Source: Caldisericales bacterium (GTDB lineage Bacteria; Caldisericota; Caldisericia; Caldisericales; Caldisericaceae). From it: DNA of 64,000 nucleotides. The position numbers and the translations under genes are program-made. The notes below the pieces were generated by a model. The model saw only the letters and a list, made by a program, of their open reading frames with translations. It made no database searches and was not told where the DNA came from. Each line of letters starts with the position of its first letter. The first letter of the stretch is position 1. The DNA is taken from NCBI GenBank assembly GCA_015489815.1, contig WFZA01000058.1:51218-115217 (forward strand), written 5' to 3'. Below, piece by piece: positions 44,337 to 53,293 of this stretch.

Positions 44337-44887
44337 ATCGAAGTAAAACCGTAAAATTTATTACACGGGTAGGTGCGATTGCTGGTTTGTACATAGTACT
44401 TACCTATCTTACATATAGTTTTGCGTATGGAGAAATTCAGGTAAGAGTTTCTGAAGCACTTACAGTTCTTCCGTATGTGTTTCCAGAGGCTGTGTGGGGT
44501 GTAACTTTAGGCTGCTTTATTGCAAATATCGGTTCTCCGTTTGGGCCGATTGATATGGTTTTTGGTACTACATTTACTTTAATTGCATCAATTATTACCT
44601 ATTGGCTTGGAAGACGCAGAAAACCACCGTATCTTGCAGCTTTACCTCCCATTGTAGTAAATGCTTTTGGCGTATCTTTTTATGTCACTACATTGCTTGG
44701 TTTATTGAATAAAAATGGTACTTTAACCATCTCTAAAAGTGGAGCGTTCAGATATGTCTTTACGCACTTTTCAGTAAAGCCTTATCTTATAGGCGCAGTA
44801 TGGATAGGAATTGGTGAAGCGATTGCTACGATTGTTTTAGGGCTTCCCATTCTGTACTTCTTTTTAAAAAGAAAGGTTGACAAATGA
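44333..44887 (+). CDS. queT: QueT-family transporter (putative queuosine precursor ECF S component)
   Basis: 184 residues, about six membrane spans. Family motifs: FAYGEIQVRVSEALTVLPY and GCFIANIGSPFGPIDMVFGT, then IGAVWIGIGEAIATIVLGLP at the end. QueT proteins are thought to bind preQ precursors and work with shared ECF energising subunits, which are not in this window. It is in an operon with NAD synthetase genes (4-nt overlaps on both sides). No preQ1 riboswitch was seen. Confidence 0.85.
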   Translation: MNRSKTVKFITRVGAIAGLYIVLTYLTYSFAYGEIQVRVSEALTVLPYVFPEAVWGVTLGCFIANIGSPFGPIDMVFGTTFTLIASIITYWLGRRRKPPYLAALPPIVVNAFGVSFYVTTLLGLLNKNGTLTISKSGAFRYVFTHFSVKPYLIGAVWIGIGEAIATIVLGLPILYFFLKRKVDK

Positions 44888-45729
44888 AAGTAAAAATTGC
44901 TTTAGCGCAGGTAAATCCCATACTGGGAGACATTTTTAAAAATCGTGAGAAACATCTCGAATTTATAGAAAGAGCAATTAAAGAAAAGGCAAAAGTTATA
45001 GTTTTTCCAGAATTAAGCCTTACGGGATATTCATTATTAGATCTTTCTATGGAAGTTGCGCTTTCTCCTGATGATTTATTCTTTAAGGAGTTTTTCGAAC
45101 TTAGTAAGTATGTAGACATTGTATTTGGTTTTGTAGAAAAAGGTGTAGACAAAATTATTTATAATTCTGCAATGTATCTCTCCCAAGGTGCAATAAAACA
45201 AATCTATAGAAAGATCTATTTGCCTACTCATGGAATGTTTCAGGAACTAAGGTTTTTCGGTAAAGGAAAAAATGTTTTCGTATTTGATACGGACTTTGGC
45301 AGGATTTCTATGCTTATATGTAGAGATTTTTTTCATCCATCGCTTTTATTTCTTTCTTATGCCGGCGGTGCTGATTTTATCTTTGCTTTGAGTAATATGC
45401 CTTTAAGAGGATTGTCCGGGGATAAGCCGTACATCGAAGAAACGGTTGAAAAGGCAGCTGATACCTATGCAAATTTCTTGAGCATGTTTATAGTATTTGT
45501 GAATAGGGTAGGCTTTGAAGACGGGCTCGGGTTTTATGGTGGTTCCTTTGTAGAGTCGCCTTTGCTTGTTAGACATGGATTTGCAGGCATTTTGAATGAA
45601 AAACTGACTTTTGCTGAAGTAGAGACTAATGATATATATAAAAAGAGGCAGAGTTTTCCTCTGTTAAGAGAGGAAGATTTTTCTTTAATAAAACAGAATC
45701 TTGAGAGGATTTTGGAGGGACAGAAATGA
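44884..45729 (+). CDS. Nitrilase-family amidohydrolase, probable glutaminase half of NAD synthetase
   Basis: 281 residues of the C-N hydrolase fold with the catalytic triad Glu43 (FPELSLTGY), Lys110 (YRKIYLP) and Cys146 (LICRDFFHP). The order resembles the N-terminal glutaminase domain of glutamine-dependent NAD synthetase (QVNPILGDI at the N-terminus; FVNRVGFEDGLGFYGGS). The stop overlaps nadE by 4 nt, so the two proteins probably form a split enzyme supplying ammonia. A general amidase is the alternative. Confidence 0.82.
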   Translation: MKVKIALAQVNPILGDIFKNREKHLEFIERAIKEKAKVIVFPELSLTGYSLLDLSMEVALSPDDLFFKEFFELSKYVDIVFGFVEKGVDKIIYNSAMYLSQGAIKQIYRKIYLPTHGMFQELRFFGKGKNVFVFDTDFGRISMLICRDFFHPSLLFLSYAGGADFIFALSNMPLRGLSGDKPYIEETVEKAADTYANFLSMFIVFVNRVGFEDGLGFYGGSFVESPLLVRHGFAGILNEKLTFAEVETNDIYKKRQSFPLLREEDFSLIKQNLERILEGQK

Positions 45730-46547
45730 TTAATCTTTCTTTAAATTATAAATTAGCCAGGGAGTTTATAAAAAACTTTATTAGGGAAGAAATATTGAGT
45801 AACGGTTTTAATAGGGTTGTTGTGGGTCTTTCCGGTGGAGTAGACTCTTCCCTAGTATTGTACCTTGCTGTAGATGCGCTTGGCAATAAGAATGTTAAGG
45901 CAGTTATGATGCCGTATAAAACAAGCTCCCCTGAATCTCTTAAAGATGCTATGTTGGTTGGGGATGAGTTAAAGGTTTCTTATGAAATTGTTGACATTTC
46001 TAATATTGCGGATGCGTATTTTGAAAATATTAAAGACATTTCGAATCTAAGAAAAGGGAATTTTCTTGCAAGGACTCGTATGGCCGTCCTGTTTGATAAA
46101 GCGCTTAAATTTCAGTCTGTCGTAGTTGGCACGAGCAATAAAAGTGAACTACTTTTAGGGTATAGTACCTGGTACGGTGATATGGCAGCAGGTTTGTATC
46201 CGATTGGAGATCTTTATAAAACACAGGTCTGGGGGCTTGCAAAAGAAGTGGGCGTGCCAGAAAGAATTGTTAAGAAAAAACCCTCAGCTGATTTGTGGCC
46301 AGGACAGAGTGACGAAAAGGAGCTTGGTGCTTCATATAAAGAATTGGACGAAATACTGAGTTTATATATTGATCAAAGAAAAGGTTACGACGAGATTGTT
46401 TCACTTGGATACAAAAAGAGCACTATAAATATAGTTTTACAGAGGATATACAAAACACAATATAAGAGGACTTTTCCTCCAGTGGCAAAATTCTCCCCAA
46501 GAACTGTGGGTATAGATTTCCTATACCCACATGACTTTAAACGCTAA
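45726..46547 (+). CDS. nadE: NAD+ synthetase (ammonia-transferring domain)
   Basis: 273 residues, the N-type ATP pyrophosphatase domain only. P-loop LSGGVDSS (residues 35-42), substrate motif VGTSNKSELLLGYSTWYGD and the C-terminal KPSADLWPGQSDEKELG. It converts nicotinate adenine dinucleotide to NAD+. The partner glutaminase is the gene just upstream. An 11-bp hairpin is embedded in the last codons. Confidence 0.96.
   Translation: MINLSLNYKLAREFIKNFIREEILSNGFNRVVVGLSGGVDSSLVLYLAVDALGNKNVKAVMMPYKTSSPESLKDAMLVGDELKVSYEIVDISNIADAYFENIKDISNLRKGNFLARTRMAVLFDKALKFQSVVVGTSNKSELLLGYSTWYGDMAAGLYPIGDLYKTQVWGLAKEVGVPERIVKKKPSADLWPGQSDEKELGASYKELDEILSLYIDQRKGYDEIVSLGYKKSTINIVLQRIYKTQYKRTFPPVAKFSPRTVGIDFLYPHDFKR
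46505..46531. terminator. Hairpin overlapping the nadE 3' end
   Basis: TGTGGGTATAG (46505-46515) pairs perfectly with CTATACCCACA (46521-46531), within the last codons of nadE. No T-run follows directly, so it may be a terminator or an mRNA 3'-end stabiliser. Confidence 0.45.
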
Positions 46548-46566
46548 TATTATTAAACAAAGATTA

Positions 46567-46938
46567 TTATAAAGTCTCGGCTATTTTTTCTACTCCTTTT
46601 CTAATACTGAGCATTACCATGCCTAATTTTGCGTTCTTGTCAGTTACTACGAGCAATGCAGCAAGGTTTTTAATTCCTGTTACAATTGCGTAGCCTTCAG
46701 AGCCTTTTACATAGGCTTGTTCTAATTTTCCCTTTTTGAGCTCTTCGGATGCTCTTTCTCCTAAAGCAAGGATAGTTGCTGACAATGCTGCAATTCTATC
46801 TTCCTCGGCACCTTCGGGTAGTAAACTGGAAATTGGCAAGCCGTCCAAGCTTACTACTGCTAAAGCCTCAAGGTCGGGATTCTCTTGTTTCATTTGTCTT
46901 AACGCGTTTAAAATTTGTTCAGGTTTCCCTGGTACCAT
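46567..46938 (-). CDS. Roadblock/LC7-domain protein (second copy)
   Basis: 123 residues. Roadblock pattern: ILNALRQMKQENPDLEALAVVSLDG split by the first strand, then GAEEDRIAALSATILALGERAS, YVKGSEGYAIVTGI and AKLGMVMLSIRKGVEKI. Candidate regulator of a small GTPase, none of which is seen here. ATG 46938 has AGGAGG upstream. It is a single-gene unit facing the nadE operon end. Confidence 0.85.
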   Translation of the reverse strand: MVPGKPEQILNALRQMKQENPDLEALAVVSLDGLPISSLLPEGAEEDRIAALSATILALGERASEELKKGKLEQAYVKGSEGYAIVTGIKNLAALLVVTDKNAKLGMVMLSIRKGVEKIAETL

Positions 46939-46980
46939 AAACACACCTCCTCGATTCTTTTATCTTTTATTATTTTATTC

Positions 46981-47008
46981 ATTTTATCATATATTAAGTA
47001 AAAGGCAA
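46981..47008 (-). promoter_or_regulatory. Promoter of the roadblock gene
   Basis: On the minus strand TTGCCT (47003-47008), 16-bp spacer and TAAAAT (46981-46986). Confidence 0.55.
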
Positions 47009-47020
47009 TATAATTAGTAA

Positions 47021-47506
47021 TTATTTTATATTTATAATCTTACCCCATATGTTACCAAAATCAATGTAGAGAATTCCGAAACTTTTATGAGCACCAGATA
47101 ATGTTCCTGGGTTAAAATAAAATTCGTCACCAATGTATTTATTTACAGCTATGTGTGAGTGTCCAAATATATATGCGTTAAGGTGCTTTTTTCCGAAAAT
47201 ATTTTTTACCCGTTGCTCTATGCCTTTAGGGCCACCATTTCCATGATATAGCCCGAGGTGGATATTATTTATTTCAATAATCCTGGTTTTAGGAAGAATA
47301 TTTTTAATTAGTTTCTCGTCCATATTTCCTTGAATGGCTATAACTCTTTTACCAAAGGTGTTTAAATAATTTAAAACTTTTATGACCGTAAAATCTCCTA
47401 ATGCCATAATTAAGTCTACCTGACTAACTGATTCTTCTATTTCTATAGGCAAACTATCTCTTCGGTCTGGATAATGGATGTCCGATACCACTAAGATTTT
47501 CGTCAT
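47021..47506 (-). CDS. YfcE/MJ0936-family metallophosphoesterase
   Basis: 161 residues, calcineurin-like phosphodiesterase fold. Metal motifs: VVSDIHYPDR, ALGDFT, IQGNMD, GHSHIAV and NPGTLSG. Relatives hydrolyse phosphodiesters in vitro; the physiological substrate is unknown. It overlaps the end of the ClC gene by 4 nt, so it is co-transcribed as the second gene. Confidence 0.88.
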   Translation of the reverse strand: MTKILVVSDIHYPDRRDSLPIEIEESVSQVDLIMALGDFTVIKVLNYLNTFGKRVIAIQGNMDEKLIKNILPKTRIIEINNIHLGLYHGNGGPKGIEQRVKNIFGKKHLNAYIFGHSHIAVNKYIGDEFYFNPGTLSGAHKSFGILYIDFGNIWGKIINIK

Positions 47507-49236
47507 ATTAAGTCTCCTCTCTTACTTAAATAAGTTTCTCGTAATAATCTTGCAGGCAGTACCCCTACAATTCTGCCTTTTTCATCTACAACTGCTAAAA
47601 CATCTGTTTTTGTATCTCTCATCTTATACATTGCGTAAAGTAGTGTATTATATTCGCTTACTTTGTTATCCATTGGAATATAAAAATCTTTTACTAATTT
47701 ATTTTCACCGGTTATGTCTACACCTCTTATGAGTCCTACGGGTTCTCTATTTTCGTTTAGCACGATTAACTTTGAAATTTTATACTTTTTAAGGAGGTCT
47801 TTTACGATCTTTGCGGGCATATTTATTGAGATTGCTCCTATTCCGTCAGAAATCATTGCATCTTTAACGAAAATCATTGAAAGTAAGTCAAGATAGCGAC
47901 GCCCATGAAAAATAATCTTTCTTTTTCTCCACAAGGGTTCTGTGTACATAGTGTAACCGTACAGGAATGTTACTATAAAACTACTCGTAACTGCTCCAAG
48001 CATTACTGGTAAAATAACAGTATACGCACGAGTAAGTTCATATGTAAGTACAATTGTAGTAAGGGCGGCACCGGTTGTGCCTGCTGTTACCGATGCCATT
48101 CCAATTAGGGCATATGCTGCAGGTGGAGCTGTTATTGCAGGGAATAAGTGGTGTACAATTAGACCAAATGCGCCGCCAGTTGCTGCACCTACGAACAGTG
48201 AAGGTGCTAAAATCCCGCCTGATCCACCTGAGCCAAGAGATATAGAAGTTGCAAATATCTTAGCAAAGATTAACACTAATAAGACGGTGAGGAAAATGTG
48301 TTTACCTGTAAGTATGTCGGTTATAAATGAATATCCTACACCGAATATATAATAATGACCTGTGAATTTAAGCATAAGATATCCGAGTATACCTACTGTT
48401 AATCCACCTATTACAGTACCTGTATATTTTGGAAACTTAACTTTGTCAAATGTTTTTTCCATATACGCAAGTGTGTAGATAAAAAGGATTGCAATGAGCC
48501 CTGCTATTATACCTAATAGAAAATATAAGGAATATTCAAAAGGCGAAACGAGCTTGTAGCCTGAGACTATAAATGTAGGCTCTGCTCCGAGGAATATGCG
48601 TGCTATACTTGTTGCAATTGTTGATGAAATAACTAATGGTATAAAATTCTTGGAACTGAATTCTGGTAGTATTAGTTCAACTGCAAATAAAACGCCAGCA
48701 ATAGGTGCATTAAATGTTGCAGCAATACCTCCTGCAGATCCTGCTGCAAGCAGAAGTATAGTATCTCTGGAATTTAAGTTTAGCAATTGTCCAAGGGTAG
48801 AGCCAAAACTTGCTCCAATTTGAACAATTGGACCTTCTCTTCCTGCTGACTCGCCTGCTCCTATTCCAATTGCTGTTGCTATCGTCTTTACAATGGCTAC
48901 TACTTGCCTTATCCTACCTCCATTTGTGAGTACTGCATCTATAACTTCTGGTACTCCGTGTCCTTTTGTTTCTGGGGCGTACTTCTCTATGATAAAACCC
49001 ATAATGAACATGCCAAGAGTCACTATTAAAATGACCCATGGACCAAATGGAGAAGTAAAGTGTTTATTAGAATCGTATATAAACGATAATTTGCCAAAGA
49101 GAAACAGATTGTGAAAGAATCCGATTAAGTATCTAAAAAGTACTGCTCCTATACCTGAGACTATACCTACAATTGCAGAATAAACACTGATCAGAAAGAA
49201 GTCTTTTAATGCTTTAAATTTTTTGTTATCTTCCAT
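47503..49236 (-). CDS. ClC-family chloride channel/transporter with CBS domains
   Basis: 577 residues. The membrane part (about 1-430) shows the ClC filter motifs GHGVPEVIDAVL, AGESAGREGPIVQIGA and LGSGGSGGILAPSLFVGA. The C-terminal cytosolic part (about 450-570) is a pair of CBS domains that may bind nucleotides. The position after AGREGP decides channel or exchanger type but cannot be judged safely. ATG 49236 has no SD, while TATAAT lies 8 nt upstream: probably a leaderless mRNA. Confidence 0.93.
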   Translation of the reverse strand: MEDNKKFKALKDFFLISVYSAIVGIVSGIGAVLFRYLIGFFHNLFLFGKLSFIYDSNKHFTSPFGPWVILIVTLGMFIMGFIIEKYAPETKGHGVPEVIDAVLTNGGRIRQVVAIVKTIATAIGIGAGESAGREGPIVQIGASFGSTLGQLLNLNSRDTILLLAAGSAGGIAATFNAPIAGVLFAVELILPEFSSKNFIPLVISSTIATSIARIFLGAEPTFIVSGYKLVSPFEYSLYFLLGIIAGLIAILFIYTLAYMEKTFDKVKFPKYTGTVIGGLTVGILGYLMLKFTGHYYIFGVGYSFITDILTGKHIFLTVLLVLIFAKIFATSISLGSGGSGGILAPSLFVGAATGGAFGLIVHHLFPAITAPPAAYALIGMASVTAGTTGAALTTIVLTYELTRAYTVILPVMLGAVTSSFIVTFLYGYTMYTEPLWRKRKIIFHGRRYLDLLSMIFVKDAMISDGIGAISINMPAKIVKDLLKKYKISKLIVLNENREPVGLIRGVDITGENKLVKDFYIPMDNKVSEYNTLLYAMYKMRDTKTDVLAVVDEKGRIVGVLPARLLRETYLSKRGDLI

Positions 49237-49244
49237 GGCTTTTT

Positions 49245-49250
49245 ATTATA
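49245..49250 (-). promoter_or_regulatory. -10 box of a leaderless promoter (ClC gene)
   Basis: TATAAT on the minus strand, 8 nt before the ATG at 49236, with no SD between. The -35 is weak. Confidence 0.5.
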
Positions 49251-49265
49251 TTTATTTTATTCTAA

Positions 49266-49309
49266 ATTTAAAAGCGGGAAGATTAAAATTCTCTTTCCCG
49301 CTTTTAAAT
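49266..49309 (-). terminator. Terminator after the aldehyde:ferredoxin oxidoreductase operon
   Basis: 49266-49282 pairs with 49292-49309 (17 of 18 bases, one bulge), with core AAAAGCGGGAA/TTCCCGCTTTT and flanking A/T runs. Confidence 0.8.
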
Positions 49310-49359
49310 AATGTTAGTTTTGAAATTAAAATTAAAAATAAAAATTAAATATAAAAAAT

Positions 49360-51246
49360 TTATATTGGTTTCCCAAATTCTTCTGCTTCCTTTCCCAGGC
49401 CTAGTTCGAAAAGTTTCATTTTTGTGGGTGTGCCATCTTTTGACCATCCTCTTGCTGTGTAATACTGATCAAGCATGTCCCGCAGTTCGTCCTCTTTTAC
49501 GAGGTATCCCTTGCTTATTCCGTTCTTAATTGGTTCATGAGTGACACGGTACGGTAAGTAGTCGTCATTTCTTGAAAGTCCTTCCCTGACATTAAATATT
49601 TTATCAAGATTGTAAACTCTTTCACCTATTTCCATTAACCAATCTACGCCGAACTTTATTCCAGTTACGGCATAAATACCGTCGAGTAAGCCTTCAAGCC
49701 AAAATATACTTCTTGAGAACTTGCACATACCAAGTGTGTCGTAAACACTCATAAAGTCTTCTCCTACTTTTACCTCGTAACCTTTCCATTCAGAGGAAAG
49801 TCTATCTATGTTGGAAAGTTTCCAGAAACTTCCGGTAAGTTCTGGAGCATAAATACCACCTGTTAAATGGCATGCGCCTCTTACAGATACTGCTTCTGCA
49901 AGTGCCATTCCTTTAAGGCCTCTTACATCGTATGCTGGGGGTTCGAGGCCTTTTATCTCCAGAGCAAATTTCTCTGATCCTTTGCCTAATTTTTCTGCAG
50001 CTCTTTTAACTCCGTCTGCAAGTAGTTCTCCTAATTTCCCTTTTCTGTTTACGAGTTTATTGAGTGCCTCTATAGCAGCATCTTCATTTCCAAATTTTAG
50101 TTCGATTCCATCTGTATCGTCTTTAGTCAAAAGACCTTTTTCGTATGCTTCCATAGCCCATGCCAGAGTAACACCTGCTGATATTCCGTCAACTCCTGCC
50201 CTGTCACAAATCTCATTAAGTTTAGCAGTTGCCTCTATATTATCTATGCCTAAATCGCCTCCAAGAGAATAGAGTAGCTCGTATTCTACTCCTTCAACAT
50301 GAGTCCCTGCATACTTTCCTTCTTTAATTTCTATGTATCTGCCGCACGGTTTTGTGCAGTTTGGACAGGGATGCAGTGTTTTTGTGTATTTTGGTGACCA
50401 ATAATATGGATCAAGTGGCGATTTTCCGTCTTTGTGTTTTTCAAAGCTTTCCTCGAAATAGCTTTCCTGCCAGTTTTTAACAGGAAATACTCCTCTTTCT
50501 TTATTGATCCATTCGTAAAATTCGCCAGAACCATACCCCATATCTAATTTCTTAGCATCCGAGGCATTAATTTTTTTATTCCACTCCAGTATTGCCTGTT
50601 TAAGAGCATCAGGATCTGCATACTCAACATTTTTGGTGCCCTTAATTGCGATAGCTTTTAACTTTTTACTACCCATTACAGCTCCGCCGCCTGCCCTTGC
50701 AGACTGTCTTTCCTCAAAGTCTATATCGGCGATCTTTAATAATTTTTCACCAGCTGGTCCAATTGCACCTGTCCGGAATTCTTTTCCTAATTGATCTTTG
50801 AGAATCTCCTGAGTTTCTATTGCATCTTTACCCCATAAGTTTGACGCATCTTTTATCGTAAATTTTTCGTCTTCAATTACAAGATACACAGGTTTTTTGC
50901 TTGCTCCGGTAATTACGAGAGCGTCATACCCTGCTTTTTTTAGAGCAACGCCAAGATATGCGCCACTTACACTTCTTCCGAATGCATTAGTTTCAGGAGA
51001 CTTAAAAGTAAGTGTTGTTTTCGATGCAGTAGGAAGTCCGCTTCCTACTAACAATCCTGGTGCAATTATAATTGCATTTTTTTCTGATAATGGATCTATG
51101 CTTTTCTCCGTGTAGTCCAATAAAAGCCTTGATGCAATACCCAAACCACCTAAATAGGTTAAATAGAAACTTTCTGGCAGTTCCTTTGCGATTGCATTGC
51201 CTGTCGTAAGATTAACTTCCAAAATCTTTTTCCAAATGCCTTTCAT
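49360..51246 (-). CDS. aor: Aldehyde:ferredoxin oxidoreductase (tungsten enzyme)
   Basis: 628 residues, normal length. Oxidises aldehydes from amino acid fermentation to acids, reducing ferredoxin. The 4Fe-4S ligands are CPNCTKPC and a final Cys in LGMCKFSRS. Tungstopterin-binding regions include AYLGVALKKAGYDALVITG and ARAGGGAVMGSKKLKAIA. It is the last gene of a long minus-strand peptidase cluster, 9 nt after the first M42 gene, with SD AAGGAGG. The precise aldehyde is not predictable. Confidence 0.95.
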   Translation of the reverse strand: MKGIWKKILEVNLTTGNAIAKELPESFYLTYLGGLGIASRLLLDYTEKSIDPLSEKNAIIIAPGLLVGSGLPTASKTTLTFKSPETNAFGRSVSGAYLGVALKKAGYDALVITGASKKPVYLVIEDEKFTIKDASNLWGKDAIETQEILKDQLGKEFRTGAIGPAGEKLLKIADIDFEERQSARAGGGAVMGSKKLKAIAIKGTKNVEYADPDALKQAILEWNKKINASDAKKLDMGYGSGEFYEWINKERGVFPVKNWQESYFEESFEKHKDGKSPLDPYYWSPKYTKTLHPCPNCTKPCGRYIEIKEGKYAGTHVEGVEYELLYSLGGDLGIDNIEATAKLNEICDRAGVDGISAGVTLAWAMEAYEKGLLTKDDTDGIELKFGNEDAAIEALNKLVNRKGKLGELLADGVKRAAEKLGKGSEKFALEIKGLEPPAYDVRGLKGMALAEAVSVRGACHLTGGIYAPELTGSFWKLSNIDRLSSEWKGYEVKVGEDFMSVYDTLGMCKFSRSIFWLEGLLDGIYAVTGIKFGVDWLMEIGERVYNLDKIFNVREGLSRNDDYLPYRVTHEPIKNGISKGYLVKEDELRDMLDQYYTARGWSKDGTPTKMKLFELGLGKEAEEFGKPI

Positions 51247-51255
51247 ATTGCCTCC

Positions 51256-52254
51256 TTATTTTTCTATAAATTTCTTTAGCAATTTAATTGCGCTTTTGAC
51301 ATCGTTTATGTCGATTGTTTCTCCTGGCGTATGTATGTACCTTGTTGGTATTGAAATTGCTCCTGTTTCAACGCCAGATTTTGTGATTTGTATTGCATAT
51401 GCATCAGTAGTACCTGCAGTGATTACTTCTAATTGGTAGTCAATTTTATTTTTCTCAGCAGTGTTTATTAACTTCTCTTTCACTGATTTTGATGCTATCA
51501 TTCCTCTGTCCATTACCTTTATGGCAGCGCCTGCACCAAGATTTAGTGCTACAGGCGTCGTTTCGGGCATATCACCTGAGTCAGTTACATCAATTGCAAT
51601 TCCGTAATCTGGGGTAATTTCGTAGCTGGAAACTTTTGCACCTTTTACTCCTATTTCTTCCTGGACTGTAAATACGATGTATAGATCGTAGTTAAGTTTT
51701 TTAGGGTTTACTGAGTTTAAAACCTCGATACCTATAAAACAGCCTATCCTGTCGTCCAGCGCTGGTGCTATTATTCTGTCGTTTACTGTATAGAACGACG
51801 GTTTATATACACCCTGTGTTCCTATTGATAACATCTTTTCAGCTTCTTTTTTATTTTTAGCTCCTACATCTACATATAGCTTTTCTATTTTGAGATCTTT
51901 GAACTCCCATGATGATTCTTTGTCTTCATAATATACAAAGCCTTCAATTCCTTTCTCAAATACTAATTTCTGCCCTACGAGGAAAGACTTTCTTAAACCT
52001 CCTACTTCTCCCATCCTTATAAATCCATTTTTATCTATGTTGGTTACCATTACTCCTATCTGGTCGGTATGTGCTGCAATCATAAGTTTGGGTCCGTTTC
52101 CTTTAATATGTGCAACGAGGTTTCCGTATTTGTCCTCAAAGATTTCCACATTATTTACTTTTTTAATTTCTTGTCTTATGACTTTCTTGACTGCATCTTC
52201 TTTTGACGAAGGACCAAATGTATGTATTAGTGACTTTAAAGTATTTATATTCAT
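51256..52254 (-). CDS. M42-family aminopeptidase (copy 1)
   Basis: 332 residues, TET-type dinuclear metallopeptidase. Ligands and catalytic residues: AAHTD, ALDDRIGC, TVQEEIG, AIDVTDSGD and RYIHTPGE. It is likely a large self-compartmentalised cytosolic particle that trims peptides. It is the third of three adjacent paralogues in transcription order, closest to AOR. Substrate preference cannot be told. Confidence 0.93.
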   Translation of the reverse strand: MNINTLKSLIHTFGPSSKEDAVKKVIRQEIKKVNNVEIFEDKYGNLVAHIKGNGPKLMIAAHTDQIGVMVTNIDKNGFIRMGEVGGLRKSFLVGQKLVFEKGIEGFVYYEDKESSWEFKDLKIEKLYVDVGAKNKKEAEKMLSIGTQGVYKPSFYTVNDRIIAPALDDRIGCFIGIEVLNSVNPKKLNYDLYIVFTVQEEIGVKGAKVSSYEITPDYGIAIDVTDSGDMPETTPVALNLGAGAAIKVMDRGMIASKSVKEKLINTAEKNKIDYQLEVITAGTTDAYAIQITKSGVETGAISIPTRYIHTPGETIDINDVKSAIKLLKKFIEK

Positions 52255-52264
52255 AGCATCCTCC

Positions 52265-53293
52265 TTATAAGGTTTTAATGAATCTATCCAGTAATTTTAA
52301 TGTGTCGTCGTAATCTTTTTCCTTAAATAGTGAAACCGGAGAATGGATGTATCTTACTGGCACTGCTACTGTCAATACTTTTACGCTGCTATCTGAAGTT
52401 TGAATTCTGTATGCATCTGTTCCGCCTGCAATCACCTGCTTGAACTGATATGAAATTTTGTTCTTTTTAGCTATTTGAACTAATTTTTTTCTCAGTGTGT
52501 GATCGGTTATTGTTCCACTATCTTTGATTGTTATTACTGACCCACTTTCAATATGCGTGCACTTTAAATGTTCAGGAACTTCTGGAAGGTCAGCAGATAT
52601 AGTGCCTTCGATTGTAATTGAAATATCAGGCTTATATTTATAAGTTCCTACAGCAGAGCCTCTCAACCCTATTTCTTCCTGCACGGTAAATAATGCTATA
52701 ACAGGGTTCTTGTAGTTATTCTTGAGGAGTTCTATTGTTAATGCACAACCAAGCCTGTCGTCAAAGGCCTTTCCAATAAAAGTATCTTTATTAATCTTTT
52801 GAAAGACAGTCTTAAACATTACTGGTGTACCTAGAGGAACTATTTTTTCAGCTTCGTTTTTGTTTTTAGCCCCTATGTCTATGTAGAGATTTTTTGCTTC
52901 AATTACGCGTTCTTCCTCTTCTTTGGAATGCTGCAGATGTATTGCTTTTATTCCAATAACCCCGGGTACGAGTTTTTCTTTACTAACTCTGAGTAATACG
53001 CGTTTTCCTGCAAGTACTCTGTCGTCTATTCCACCTACTTTTTTAAATCTCAAAAATCCGTTATCGTCGATATAATCTACTATTAGTCCTACTTCGTCCA
53101 TATGGGCATTGAGCATTACTTTAGGGCCTTTTGCCTGGAAATTTTTAATTGCAATAAGGTTACCCAGTGGATCGGTTTCTATTTTATCAACATACCCTTT
53201 TATCTCGCTTTTTATAATTTCTCTTACTTCGTATTCGTATCCTGATATGCCAAAAGCATTACTAAGTTTCTCTATAAGTTTAAAATTCCCCAT
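52265..53293 (-). CDS. M42-family aminopeptidase (copy 2)
   Basis: 342 residues. Motifs: NAHMDEVG, AFDDRLGC, TVQEEIG, RYIHSP. The fourth metal ligand is in the TIEGT context (Glu instead of the Asp of copies 1 and 3), marking a different subgroup and perhaps another specificity. ATG 53293 with SD GGAGG is preferred; it overlaps copy 3 by 14 nt. Confidence 0.92.
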   Translation of the reverse strand: MGNFKLIEKLSNAFGISGYEYEVREIIKSEIKGYVDKIETDPLGNLIAIKNFQAKGPKVMLNAHMDEVGLIVDYIDDNGFLRFKKVGGIDDRVLAGKRVLLRVSKEKLVPGVIGIKAIHLQHSKEEEERVIEAKNLYIDIGAKNKNEAEKIVPLGTPVMFKTVFQKINKDTFIGKAFDDRLGCALTIELLKNNYKNPVIALFTVQEEIGLRGSAVGTYKYKPDISITIEGTISADLPEVPEHLKCTHIESGSVITIKDSGTITDHTLRKKLVQIAKKNKISYQFKQVIAGGTDAYRIQTSDSSVKVLTVAVPVRYIHSPVSLFKEKDYDDTLKLLDRFIKTL

